From positions 186,001 through 250,000 of the forward strand of contig JAWPGT010000030.1 in NCBI GenBank assembly GCA_034638255.1: DNA of 64,000 bases, in the 5' to 3' direction. The translations under genes and the position numbers were made by a program. Below are positions 11,459 to 22,971 of this stretch, one piece after another. This DNA comes from Coprinus comatus (lineage: Eukaryota; Basidiomycota; Agaricomycetes; Agaricales; Agaricaceae). The notes under the pieces were generated by a model. That model had not been told where the DNA came from, searched no databases, and saw nothing but the letters and a program-made list of their open reading frames with translations. The first letter of the stretch is position 1. Every line of letters begins with the position of its first letter.

Positions 11459-13540
11459 ATGCCTCACTCACTACACCTGGACGTCGAGAAAGATGCAAAG
11501 GATGGATCAAAGATATCCATGTCGGTAGAAACAAAACTCTCCGCTCCGGAATCAACAATACAACCACTTCCGGAGGGTGGCTTCTGGGCCTGGTCGACGG
11601 TTTTGGGAGCGTGAGTGTGTCGTATAACTCCCCTATACACCCATAGTAACCGTATAAATAGCTGGTTGATGCAATTCTCAACATTTGGGTAAGGATTGTC
11701 ACAATCACTTCGAATGAACATCAATCATATCTTAGATACATTGCCCAAGCTATGTTAATGCCTTCGGCGCGTATCAAGACTTCTATGTACGAGAATATCT
11801 CACGAACTCGACCCCGAGTGAAATAGGGTGTGTATATGCCTCTCCGACAGCGGTGAATTTGTTTAATCTTGTCTCAGATGGATTGGCGGGGTCCAGATAT
11901 GCTTCACGTTTTCGATGGGTGTTTTCACAGGAAGGCTGTTTGACTGGGGATACTTGTACGCCAGTTATACTCTCGCGTGATATTGACATATTACTCACCC
12001 CGAAAACGGAATGTAGCTATTGGTTAAACGGGTGTAGTCTTGTTCTCTATGCCATCTCTGGTACCAATATCTGCTTGAGTAGCTGAACATGGCAAAGCTA
12101 ATCATTTCGCAGTGTTTATGCTTTCATTATCCAATCCGAACCACTATTACCAAGTAGGAGAACCCGCGCTCATATAATGTTTCACATGCTAGATTTACCA
12201 CACAGGTATTCCTCGCTCACGGCATTGCTTTTGGACTCGCGTGTGGACTAGCTTATACTCCAAGTCTAGGCATTACGAGCCACTACTTCTTGCACAAACG
12301 TGCGCTAGCTATAGGCATCGTCTCATCCGGATCGGCTCTAGGTATATTTAGAAGCACTATCTTCAACCCTCTTCTTGGATCGCTCATACCTTACTAGGTG
12401 CAATAATTCATCCCATCATGTTGAACTCGCTATTCTCGAGTTCGATTGGATTTCATAATGGAGTCCGCATCAGTGGTGCTATGAATGTTTCTCTGCTCAT
12501 TATCGCAAACTGCCTCATGCGCACCCGACTTCCACCACACCGTGCTGCTGGGTCAAGCTTCAGTATTCCGTTTAAGCAATATCTTTCAGACTTGCCATAT
12601 CTATATTCTTTAATGGGGTATGTTCGAACCATGGTCTGTACTTCATTGCGTTTTGATCACCATTCCTGTAGATGTATATGTGCCTTCTTGGGACTTTTCT
12701 TTGTTGTGTTTTACCTTCAGCTCTATGCCGTCCTTCATGGCATAGACGAAGGTTTTGCCTTTTACTCGGTACGTTTCCGCGCAACATACCTTTTTCTGAG
12801 CTGATGCGACCACGCAGCTTGCTATCCTAAACGCAGCTAGCATCTTCGGTCGTATTCTGCCAGGCTTCTTTTCTCCGAGATTCGGGCCTCTTAACCTGTC
12901 AATAATCTGCGCAGCAGGTACAGGAATAACGACCGCATGTTTGGCTGCTGTGAATAGCAAGGCAGGAGTCATTATCTATGCTATATGGTTTGGCTTCATC
13001 TCGGGAGCAGGTATGGTTTCATTAGTCCTGTGGTAGCTGAAACTGTTGTGACACTCTTTGCTTCAGTCATTGCTATCTCTCCGGCAACGATGGGTATGTA
13101 GATATACCTTAGTACCTGAGCGGTTTACTCACTATTATTTCAGTCAGTTTAATAGAAGATCATAAAGAATACGGAACTAGATTGGGAATATTCTTCTTTT
13201 TTGGAGGTTAGTTAATGCGCATGTCATTCAAGTGTAAACAAAAAAGTGTTGACTTTATCACCTCAGGTCTCGCTGGACTTGTGGGTATGTCTATCTCTAT
13301 TCTGTTTTCTTAAACAATCTCGTCTGATTCTGGTCAGCAACACCCATATCCGGTGCTTTGCTAACCACCGAGTATCACTGGTTACGTGCCAGCTTATTTG
13401 CTGGGGTGCGTTTTTGTCTTTATTGTTGATTTTGGGGTTACTTAAAATTTGATCCATAGGTCTTTTGTTTCATCCCAGCATTTGCAAATCTCATTGCAAG
13501 AAGTTTTGTAGTAAAGAGGAAAGGAACGACTATTGTATGA
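11459..13540 (+). CDS. MFS monocarboxylate-type transporter (paralogue 2)
   Basis: Same family as the gene at 6828-9136. Exons join to MPHSLHLDVEKDAKDG, EGGFWAWSTVLGAWLMQFST, FGYVNAFGAYQDFYVREYL, WIGGVQICFTFSMGVFTGRL, YWLNGCSLVLYAIS, VFMLSLSNPNHYYQ, FLAHGIAFGLACGL, SSGSALGAIIHPIMLNSLF, GFHNGVRISGAM, AFLGLFFVVFYLQLY, ASIFGRILPGFF, WFGFISGA, SLIEDHKEYGTRLG, ATPISGALLTTEYHWLRASL and a tail VKRKGTTIV (TGA 13538-13540). All junctions found obey GT...AG and keep frame, so the gene looks intact despite short exons. The start at 11459 is the ATG in frame with the first conserved block. The late domains (EEIGAK / EDHKEYGTRLG, TPISGALL) align with paralogue 1. Substrate unknown. Confidence 0.85.
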
Positions 13541-13686
13541 ATAGATGTTGTACTGTTTAAACTTTTGATGGGTGACGCGGGTAACGGAGTGTGTGATATT
13601 TACGAGTTTGTACGATAGAAGACATTGCTTGACCAAGTACTACGACTTGATAAAACCCTAGTAAGGTTTCTTGGGCACACCACACA

Positions 13687-15330
13687 ATGTCGAAGGTTAT
13701 ACATTTGATTTACATCCACGGATTTCAAGGTATGTGGTTTCAAGAAGCCGAAAATACTGGAATGAACACCAGAATAGGAAATGATAGCACCTTCCAGGCA
13801 TGACAACTTCATCTGGTTACGAAGTTCTGACATGGGCTCATCCTACAACTTGTAGTCATTTCCTCTAGATCTTCAGAATCATATCTCAGAAAGAGTGGCT
13901 TCAAACTTGGATATCAGATTTCGAAGTAGCTTATACCCAACTTACAAAACGGTTAAACCCCTGTCACATGCAACAAATAATTTTTTGGAATGGTACGTCG
14001 TAACTGACTAGTAGGTGACAATGTACGACTTCTTATCTTCTACCATAGGTTACGAACGCAACCCCCAGGACCTGTGATTCTATTAGGTCATTCAATGGGA
14101 GGTCTTCTCGCAGCAGAGGCAGCTACTACCAATACAAACTCCTCTACTACTAACGATCCTCAGGGTGTAACAATAACCCACCTCAACGAATCATTGGTGT
14201 TATTGCATTTGATACTCCTTTCTTAGGTATGCATCCACACGTTGTATTAAGTGGTATAGCCTCTTTGTTACCAAAAGGCGATGATCCAAAGAATTTGGAA
14301 AAGGAGATGAATAAGGATCCTAATATAACTATCGTTCCTGATCAAGTGACGGATGATTGGGAGAAGTTTAAACGGAATGGAGGTATGAATGGTATGCGTA
14401 CAGGTACACCACACCCCTTTCAACTTGTTATTTTCTATTCTATTTTATTTTTGATGAAACTAATGGATATTTAATTCCCTTTCTCTCTTTCTCTCTCCCA
14501 GATGAACGTTCCCTATCCGGATCTTCTAACATCAGTCCTTCTCCACCATCATCATCATCAAGTCCAACTTCTACTTCTAGTAGTACTCAAGTCTCTTATC
14601 GATCTTCCTCCTCTTCCTTCTCCTCACCTCAAACTCATTTTATCGATCGTGCAATGAATTTTGCTTCTTCTAAAGCTGAAAGTCCATTTATGCGATGGAT
14701 TGCAAAACATTCAAATGATCCTATAGGTTCTGGAAAACGATGGATAATTGAACGATTACAATATGGTAGTGCAATGTTTGATCCATCTGGTTTGAAAGAA
14801 CGTTATGTTAGGTTAGTAGAATGGAAAGATGGGAAATGGATAAATTATTGGACACATACGGTTCCTTTACGTTCTGATGGTCAACCTATTAATCAAGAAA
14901 GTCAAGAAAGAAAGGAAGAGGAGGTGGCGTATAATGATTATGCTTTGGTGGAATCTGGTATTGTGAAGGAACCTTTGGATGGTATTGGTCATGGTCATGA
15001 TAACTCTCAACAACCTAATAAGTTGTCATCGGCTATTGAAAATGAGTGGATGCAACATATTGGAAAAGTGAAGAAATCGAAATCTCAGGATAAAAGAAAG
15101 AAAGAGAAACGAGAGATGAAGGATGATATACGAAGTCCTAGGCACTTTGTTGTTCTTCCTAAAGGTCTTGGAAAATATCTGGGGGGAGAGGAGAATTGGG
15201 AAAAGGTTGCAATTGGAGGAGTAAAAGACGAGTGTCGGCACATTGTGGACTATTTATTAGGGGCCAAAATCTTGATTATGAAGGATTATTGAAACGGGTA
15301 GCAGATAAAGTTCTCAACATGGCAACATAA
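13687..15330 (+). CDS. DUF676-like alpha/beta hydrolase; reading frame interrupted
   Basis: A lipase-like serine hydrolase family. Exons give MSKVIHLIYIHGFQG (oxyanion HG), NDSTFQ, SFPLDLQNHISER, LYPTYKTVKPLSHATNNFLE, LRTQPPGPVILLGHSMGGLL (nucleophile elbow GHSMGG), IIGVIAFDTPFLGMHPHVVL, then a Ser-rich linker and HFVVLPKGLGKYLGG. Three oddities: the second intron (13798-13855) starts with GC, not GT. The frame of LLAAEA does not join that of PPQRIIGV near 14165 unless a base is missing or a weak-donor intron is used. The conserved tail AHCGLFIRGQNLDYEGLLKR lies one frame away from the preceding GGVKDE (shift near 15231); I end the gene at the TAA of that tail. It could be a decaying gene or carry sequence errors. 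Confidence 0.65.
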
Positions 15331-15370
15331 ACTGTAATTGTCAAAAAATTGGCAACAATGATATATTTAT

Positions 15371-16266
15371 TTATTGCTCCGTAGTGAAACCTAAAACTTT
15401 CTCCACCATTTCCACCATTTCGTCAATGTCCGCGACTTTTGGGACCACCCTCTTTAAAACGTCTTTCCTGGACGGTTTTGAATCCGGCGCTTGTGGTTCG
15501 GTCCATGTTATACTTTCAAAGCGGCTATAACGAGGTATGATTCGAGCCCTTTCCCTAATATGTGCTGCCAATACGGTGATTTTAAAACCCAATCTGATAG
15601 CTTCACCCTCATCTAATGACCGATCTCGAAGGCAGAGCTGATAATACGCTGGAACGAACCATTCTTGTATGTCATGCTTTTCAGCAAGGATGATTCGTTC
15701 GATGGGATCAATGAAATCCCTCCACTGAGTAAGTCCCTCGATTACTTGTCTTCTTATGTTATCGAAATCAAAGCGGGTGGCTATAGAGAGCAATTGCAAT
15801 TGCTTTTCTAATCCTTCCCGTGTTAATTCAACTAGCCGTCTGACACTGTGACAATTAATTAGTTTGTGGGTGAAAGGGTAAATATATATATATATATTCA
15901 TTGCTATACTTACTCTTTGCGTTTATAAAAGTAATCCATAAGTAATTGGAACTCTATAGCCAAAACACCAGGTAGATGGATTGGGTTTTTATTGGTTAAA
16001 CCTTCTTCAACGACTCCTTTTGCTGGTGGACAATCGAACATGGATTTGAATACACAAGAATTTTCCACCAGGAAATGCCTATGTACTCTAAACAAGGTGT
16101 TTTCTACCTAGAGATACAGATATAGTTCAGGTCAGGGTCAAGGTCAGATTAACAATTGTAGTTGTTATCCGTGTTAGTTTATACTTACGAGGAATATGGC
16201 CATTGGATCATAGCACAAATAATATTCAGAATGTTCAGCGGGTGGTTTGGACTCTGTCTCATTTTC
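15371..16266 (-). CDS. BTB/POZ-domain protein (copy 1)
   Basis: A basidiomycete BTB-domain protein with three exons. Exon 1 ends with EHSEYYLCYDPMAIFL. Exon 2 carries VENTLFRVHRHFLVENSCVF, FKSMF and ALEFQLLMDYFY-like BTB motifs (here AIEFQLLMDYFYKRKE). Exon 3 has the helical tail LEKQLQLLSIATRFDFDNIR, ERIILAEKHDIQEW and YQLCLRDRSLDEGEAIRLG, with stop TAA at 15371-15373. BTB domains mediate dimerisation and often recruit cullin-3 ligases; the role of this family is unknown. The true start is unresolved: the first exon is open back to at least 16266 through a TC/Ser-rich stretch, but no in-frame ATG with a good junction was found. Related copies lie at 61118-62088 and 62437-62896. Confidence 0.72.
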
Positions 16267-17031
16267 TGAAGATGAAGATGAAGATGAGATGAGATGAAGA
16301 CATGATGACTATAGATGCTAGATTTGGCTATTACTGAAACACACACTATGAACAACGAAAAGGAGGTAGATGGGATTGAGATGTGAAGGGAGTCGGTTAT
16401 CTGATCTTTCATCAAATATAGTAGTAGTGGTGAATTTTGACTTTGATTTTACTCGTGCTGATGCCACTTCGGGTTTAGTGTGCCAATTGCCGGGGCTTCA
16501 TAAATTTAGTCTATGGTGAAACTATTCTGAGATCAACTCTTTGTAGGCAGTAAAGAACTATGGAGTATTTCAACTCCTACTGGTAAGTTTGTTGACGATA
16601 CAAAGGTCCCAAGAGTCAGATATACAAATTATAATCGTAGTAGAACAACAGCTACTCTAGTAGTATCACATTAACGGTCAAACGATGAACTTTTGTAATA
16701 ATATTTCCTAGAACTCTTGTGTGCGCAAAATAGAGGATAATGGATTCAAACAGATGGATCATGAATAAATCGATATTCACCCAACAGCTAGTGAAATACA
16801 ACAGTTGTTTTTCGATCTCTATATACAGACTACTATACAAGATATATGAAGTATGTTTAACGTCGTAGTCTTTTCTCTGCAACATTTGATAGTGGACAAA
16901 AGTTGGGCAAATAATTTTTAAGGATATCTGTTATACATCATGAATGATATTAATATGAGTACGTAATTAATTTTTTGGGGAAATCTATTTGAAAATACGA
17001 ACTTTATTAGTTACGAACTCGTGATTCAATT
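16267..17031. other. Intergenic, AT-rich
   Basis: Upstream side of the BTB gene and downstream side of the first HABP4-motif gene. Small frames here have no family motif. A (GAAGAT)-like run at 16266-16290 belongs to the uncertain 5' end of the BTB gene. Confidence 0.4.
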
Positions 17032-17562
17032 TCAACGTTCATCGTCATTACCATCTTCTCCAGGACGATAATAAATATCTTTATGATGTTCCACATTCAT
17101 CGCCGCCGATGTACGAGCGATTGTTACAAGGTCAATTTCTACAAAGTTCATGGCATAAGCAGACCGATTTTTTTTTTAACTTCAAAAAAAAAAAAAAAGG
17201 GAAAGTTCCTAAACACACTCACCATCACCTTTATGAAAAGCATCCTTCCTCAATTCCCTTGCATTATCCACCTCTTCCTCCGTCACATTACTGGTACTTG
17301 TTGTCATATTTTGACTATGAATACTACTAGCCTTGGTACTAGTAGGAACCTTCACACCAACATCAAGTTCAGCCAACTCCTCAGCACGTTCAACTTCTTC
17401 ATCATAAGAAGCATTAGCTTCAAGCCTTATTTCATCATCAATATTTCCCCAATTATGATTTCCTGCACCACCTTTTGGAACATTAACTCCCGCAGTATTC
17501 TTTGATTCTGTACGATCTCGGTTGACTGCTCGAGGATAGTTGGCGCGTGTTGTGTGAGTCAT
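17032..17562 (-). CDS. Small HABP4/SERBP1-motif protein (tandem copy 1)
   Basis: The protein starts MTHTTRANYPRAVNRDRTES and contains KGGAGNHNWGN, the hyaluronan/mRNA-binding (HABP4/SERBP1, Stm1-like) motif. An acidic helix-rich middle (EEVERAEELAELD, EEEVDNARELRKDAF) follows. A second exon gives IDLVTIARTSAAMNVEHHKD and ends at TGA 17032-17034. Length is about 150 aa, far shorter than animal SERBP1. In better-known members this motif binds RNA or idle ribosomes; that role here is inference. The next gene upstream (18518-19044) has the same start, the same GGAGNHNWG block and the same ARTSAA C-terminal exon, so the two are tandem duplicates. Confidence 0.75.
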
Positions 17563-18517
17563 GGATTGTTATTTATTTATTTTTGAGAGAGAGAGAGAGA
17601 GAGAAATGTGTGAATGTAAGTTGTAAATTTGGTTTTCGTAAAATTATGGGGAGTGAATGTGGGGGAGTATTTATAGTATTGGTATGTAGGGCCTAGAAGT
17701 CCCTCCCTCCCTCTTGCTCTCTCTCTTTCATCGAGCATCAGTGGCAGTGAGCCCGGTCCAGCACTAGCCTGGATTATGATGAGGTGACGTCATCGTGATG
17801 TCATGCAAAAGTTCGTACCCCACAACTTATTTCATTGACTTTTATTACAATGTATACTGTGAGTATTGTTTATGCTAACATGAGCAAATGAATGAATGAG
17901 ACTGTTAGATTAATATGTTGAGGAATACACTTCTGGGTCGAGGCTCACTGCACTTTGGTGGGAAGAGTGCTTGGTCCATTATTTTCGTAGGCTTGAGCTT
18001 TTTAGCCGTGCTTGTATCCATTCTAACCTATGTCGTCATAGATACTTAAACACCGACCTCGCCACCACAGCCCTTCGCGACCATGTTCTGGAGCCACTTG
18101 TTGATGATTGATTGTTGCTTATGCATATGATTAACTCCTAAAATAAAGTCTGTCTATGCTCCGCTACAAACAAATTCAAACCTGTTGTAGCAACACCACA
18201 TTAACCTCGTTAAGACTTGCTCTCTACAGGGTACTTCATTGAATGTACATTCTTGCTACTTAATGAATCTATGGAGCATTTATAAATACTTACATTACGC
18301 TACAGAGCACACAATTGTCCCCTCGTATGCATATTAGTGGAAGATATAAATCGATGAAATAACGTGGTGTATTTATATTCGGTCGTTATTGTTACACACT
18401 AAACTAGAACGGTCGTTTTACTTTGTTTGACAATAAGGGAAATCTACTATGTTTGTGTCAATAGGGGTTGGATGGATAAATTACGGTTAACGATACGAAC
18501 TTGTCTACCGTCTTAAC
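17563..18517. other. Spacer between tandem paralogues, with microsatellites
   Basis: This is the promoter side of the first HABP4-motif gene. It has a (GA)n run at about 17585-17604 just upstream of the ATG and CT-rich runs at about 17700-17730. No frame has a recognisable motif. Confidence 0.5.
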
Positions 18518-19044
18518 CTAATTATTATTGCCTACATGAGGAGGAGATCCAGAGACCGCAGCCGAAGTGCGAGCGATGGCTGCTAGATCAATTTCTGGTT
18601 TCAAGAGGGGTAAGTTCCTGCAAAGGGGGATAAAACACATAGATATGTACTCACGGTCGCGTTTCTTAAATGCGTTTGTGCGCAATTGTCTGGCCTTCTC
18701 CCGATCTTCATCCGTGGCGCTACCGTTGCTAGTGGTTCTTTTAATGGGTGAGATCTGAGAGGATTCCGCAGCTTGGTGGGGGTTAATCGCTGCTGAAAAC
18801 GTAAGACATAATGAGGCATATGGGATTGTTAGTGCTTGAGACCTTGGTTGGGAGAAGCTTTTCTGGTTGCTCCAGCGTCCTCATCGTCAAGGGAAGAGTC
18901 TGTGAGTCTTTGCTCATCGGCGAGGCTGCCCCAGTTGTGGTTACCTGCCCCACCCTTACGAATGCCGGTATCCAGGCCAGACTTTGACTCTGAGCGGTCT
19001 CTGTTGAGGGCTCGAGGATATGCAGCGCGTTCTGTGCGGGTCAT
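18518..19044 (-). CDS. Small HABP4/SERBP1-motif protein (tandem copy 2)
   Basis: The protein begins MTRTERAAYPRALNRDRSES and has RKGGAGNHNWGSLADEQRL. After an intron comes INPHQAAESSQISPIKRTTS, EDREKARQLRTNAFKK, and after a second intron IDLAAIARTSAAVSGSPPHV, ending at TAG 18518-18520. The shared motif and the shared position of the last intron show that it is a paralogue of 17032-17562, in the same orientation and about 950 bp upstream. Copy 2 has one extra intron. Binding to RNA or ribosomes is known for the motif family; the cellular role here is inferred only. Confidence 0.75.
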
Positions 19045-19525
19045 GATGGGGAGAGATAGAAAGAACGACGCAGGTCAGAGACAGTGTCATCTCGTGATCG
19101 GAGTTTACATATATTGAATTTCTAGATCCTTCCAACGAGTCTGCGAAGTAAGTATATTAGAATGCGGGGAAGCGTGGGAATACTACGGGCCAAGCTTCTC
19201 TGCAAGACGGTTCACGTGACCACATGACCAGGAGTGAAGGGTGCCCAGAACATGTTGGACCATCCGACGATTGACATTGGGATTCTATGTTTAGCCAGTC
19301 AGCCAGTCCAGAACATCACATGCCCTGTCTCTCACCTCGCCTGCACCCTTCCATGCCCCAATACTTCCTTTCATCTTCCTATCTTCCTCTGCAACTACAA
19401 TCACACGACCCATTACATCTACCACCAGGCTTCTCATTAATCCTGCCATAATACACTCCACTTCCTCGTCAGAACATCCTCTTCGCCATGATGTCCACCT
19501 AACCTTCTGAAGCCGGAGCTGAGAT
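19045..19525. other. Intergenic
   Basis: Upstream side of the second HABP4-motif gene and downstream side of the small orphan gene. No supportable gene, repeat or RNA was seen. Confidence 0.4.
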
Positions 19526-19897
19526 CTATTGATGTATGCTAGTTTGATAAATACTCATCCCGATATACACGCAAACGAACTGGATTAGACTCTTTAATCT
19601 GGACTTGCTGAAGAGTTCTGTATCGTTACTATCATCACCGTCTTGAGTGGTCTTCGATGAGATGGGCTTGGGCTTTGCTATGGATACACCTGCACCCTTC
19701 TTTCGCCTTCCTGGTTTGAGTAGACAAGGCGTATGGGTTACGTCTTCTCCTCGCTCCTGAGCGCGTATCCGTCTCATATACATCCGCTTCTGCAGTCGGC
19801 GGCGCAACAGAGGAGAAAGACTGTATAATCATTAGTTAGCAGTGCGTTATTAGTAAGATTATACTTACTCTTGTAGTTGATTAGATTGTGGTTGCAT
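19526..19897 (-). CDS. Small basic protein of unknown function
   Basis: Not recognised. The model joins a first exon MQPQSNQLQ (ATG 19895-19897) by a GT...AG intron to a frame of about 90 residues. The joined product is rich in Arg and Lys early (LLRRRLQKRMYMRRIRAQER, GRRKKGAG) and has a hydrophobic stretch near the C-terminus (LIQFVCVYIGMSIY). It could be a small membrane or nucleic-acid-binding protein; nothing in it decides. Its ATG lies 55 bp from the divergent OCRL-type gene, so they may share a promoter. Support comes from the clean junction and the divergent position, not from homology. Confidence 0.4.
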
Positions 19898-19952
19898 AGA
19901 GTAGATGTAAGTGGAAGATTCCCACGTCAATAGCCATTCTTTTGCCCTATCC

Positions 19953-22924
19953 ATGGATTTGGTTTACGAAACCATCCGTCGCATTCTGCGGAACACTGAG
20001 TCTGTCATTGCTGCTCTCGAGTGTGTTGTCGTCGAAAACTCTGCAGCTAACCTTGATGCCCACCGAATTCTTGCTTTGGTCACCCACAGAGACGAGTGGG
20101 ATCTTACTGAGGAAGGATGGTATGTCTTTGCTGTCTACCTTTTACTTCATCCCTCATTCCTTCAAGTATCTTTGTCTGTAAGTTCTCCTTGGCCTCTGAG
20201 GACGTTCAGGTCCATTCCATGTATCCTGTCTATGGCGACTTCTCCATCACAATGAAACAAATGCGACGCAATACAATCGACTTGGATACTGCAAATCCTC
20301 AGCAAGTACTCGAACAACCTCCATCTGGTCTGTGTCTTATTAAAGGCAAAAGAAGCATTCACGAATGTAATATCATCAGGCTTCACCTTGACTATCAACC
20401 CTCAAGCCCAGTCCGACGACGACGATCTTCCATCATTCTACACCCATGACATTCATTCCCTAAGTGCCTTCATCTCAGAATGCAAGCGAATAAAGGAAAT
20501 TTCAGGTGGGTTGGAGCCTTGCAGACTTGGGACACTACTGATGATTGAGGCAGCTGTAGACGCCCCAGATACAACAACTGTCGCCCATACCACCACCACA
20601 CACTTTGGTTGGTTAAGACCCTATTTCTCACTACGCACCTACCGGTCCCTTCGTGAGTCTGGTCGTCGCATTCATGGAGTATCTCGATGCTAACATAAGT
20701 GTTCATAGTGTCGCAGATACCTACCGACCTTCGTATATCCAATACTCCGTTGATACAACGATTATCACTTGCCAGCGCAGGCGTACCCGGTGTCGAAAGT
20801 GCTGATGTACAGGTTATACAAGATGAATGGATCAAAGACAATGCTCGTGCTGCCGCAGAAGAAGGTCGAAGAAAAATATCCTTGCGTCTGGGGACTTTCA
20901 ACGTAAATGGGAGATTACCCTCACAAGATTTATCATCTTGGATACAGGGATTAAACACCCGTCCTTCTGATGCTTCATTAACCCCCATCAAAAAACTTTC
21001 TGCATTGACACTGGATGATTTCAAACAACACTCATTTGAATGGTGTAGGAAATATATCCCACGGACTTGTTCATGTCTCTTATATACATTTCAGACCCAA
21101 ATTCAACACGAGATGTAGGAAGTATACCGAATGACGACAAAGAATCATTACCCTTGGATGAAGATCCAGATCCAGATATGTTTGTAATTGGGTTTCAAGA
21201 ACTTGATCTTTCAGCGGAGGCACTGATATACTCTACGAGTACTGCGCGAGAGGACGCGTGGTGTCTGGCGATATTTGCTGCTCTCGGAGAGAAGGCGGAG
21301 CGTTATGAAAAGGTCTGTTTATTTTTCTCTTGCATGATTATGGTGTTTTAACTTATGCCATGTGTGTAGTTGGTATCCAAACAGTTGGTCGGGATGTTAT
21401 TGGTTATTATTATTAAGAAATCTCTTAAGAGTCAATTTGGAAATGTAAAGACATCTTATGCGGGCTCTGGGATTCTAGGAATGATGGTATGTATGCATAT
21501 CTTAATAGGTTCTTTTTACTCATATAATGGGGTACGATCATCAGGGAAACAAAGGAGGCACTGCGATACGAGTAACACTCACACCATCATTGTCAACCTT
21601 CGAAAAAGAAAAGGCCATTGAAGTTTCTTCAACGACACAAGTACAAGTTGATAACGACGAACTTAAATCCCCTGCTGAAGACATACATGTAGCACAAGCA
21701 CAAGGAATCAATCTCACTTTTGTCAATACTCACCTTGCGGCATTTGATGAAATGGTGGATAGGCGTAATGAAGAATTTCATGAACTATCCAGACGCCTTC
21801 ATTTTGATAGAGTCGCCACGACAGACACGACAGAACAACAAATTGAAATGTTAACCCATGAGGAACCCATGGAACTTAGTATTTATGAAAGTGATGTATT
21901 ATTTTGGATGGTATGTTATTATTTTATTACAGCCTGATTGAAATTCTCATTCAATTCGAACTAGGGAGGTTTGTACATTCGGAGCCGGATGTAATTCAAG
22001 GAAATGTCTAATTGTATTTTAGACCTCAACTATCGCGTGGATATACCTGATCTGACTTTCCGCGAATTGTTGGCAGAAGGTGAATGGACAGATAGAATAG
22101 CAACATTGATTGAATATGATCAGGTACGCCATTATTTCATAAATGGTCTCAATATTTTTGTGTTTTTTTTTCTCAATCACACGTGTAGCTTAAAAAGGCC
22201 ATGACAACGGGACGAGCTTTTCATCTGTTCCATGAGCACCCCATCTCATATCTTCCGTTCGTATATATAACCTCTTTCGGCAATGTTTTAGTATATTAAA
22301 ATAAGGTATAGGTCATATCGATTTAGCCCGGGTTTGGGCACAGATCAACTTGGGTATGACAAAAAGTGAGCAGCTCACTTGGTCGTTTATACTTTTTTTT
22401 TTTTTTTTTTTTTTTTTCATTTACCTTATTTTCGCTATAGGAGGAAACCTGCTTGGACAGATCGTATCTTGTATATGAATAATGCACGATGTTGCAAAGT
22501 CACTCAGCATTCATATGACAGCTATCCTCAGATCACTATGAGCGACCACAGGCCTGTCGCAGCAAATTTTACCATAGATGTACGTTTTCAATTTTTTTCT
22601 TCTATTAATCACTCATACTTTCTACCATGTTCTGACTTATTTATTCGACCTCAGTTTGGCTTGTATAACCGTTATCGATATGAATCGGAAGTTGAGAGAT
22701 TATATCATAACATTGATACCTTGGAAAGTTTTCATGGACAACCGATTTTGAAATTACATGAAACTTTTCTGGATTTTGGAGAAATTCGGTTAGTAGAGAG
22801 TTGAGACTCTGATTAACCCCTTTTTCTTTGTGTTGTGGATTTTAATTGCTATGAATATATTAGGTATTGTATCCCAATCATTAAAAAACTTGTCATCGAA
22901 AATACAGGAAAGGTGCGCTTTTCC

Positions 22925-22971
<47 letters not shown>

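Noticed and set aside
11459..13540. First impression that transporter paralogue 2 is a pseudogene
   Set aside because: All conserved blocks join with good splice sites and no internal stop.
20260..20380. Apparent frameshift in the N-terminal part of the 5-phosphatase
   Set aside because: A 40-nt GT...AG intron joins the two frames cleanly.
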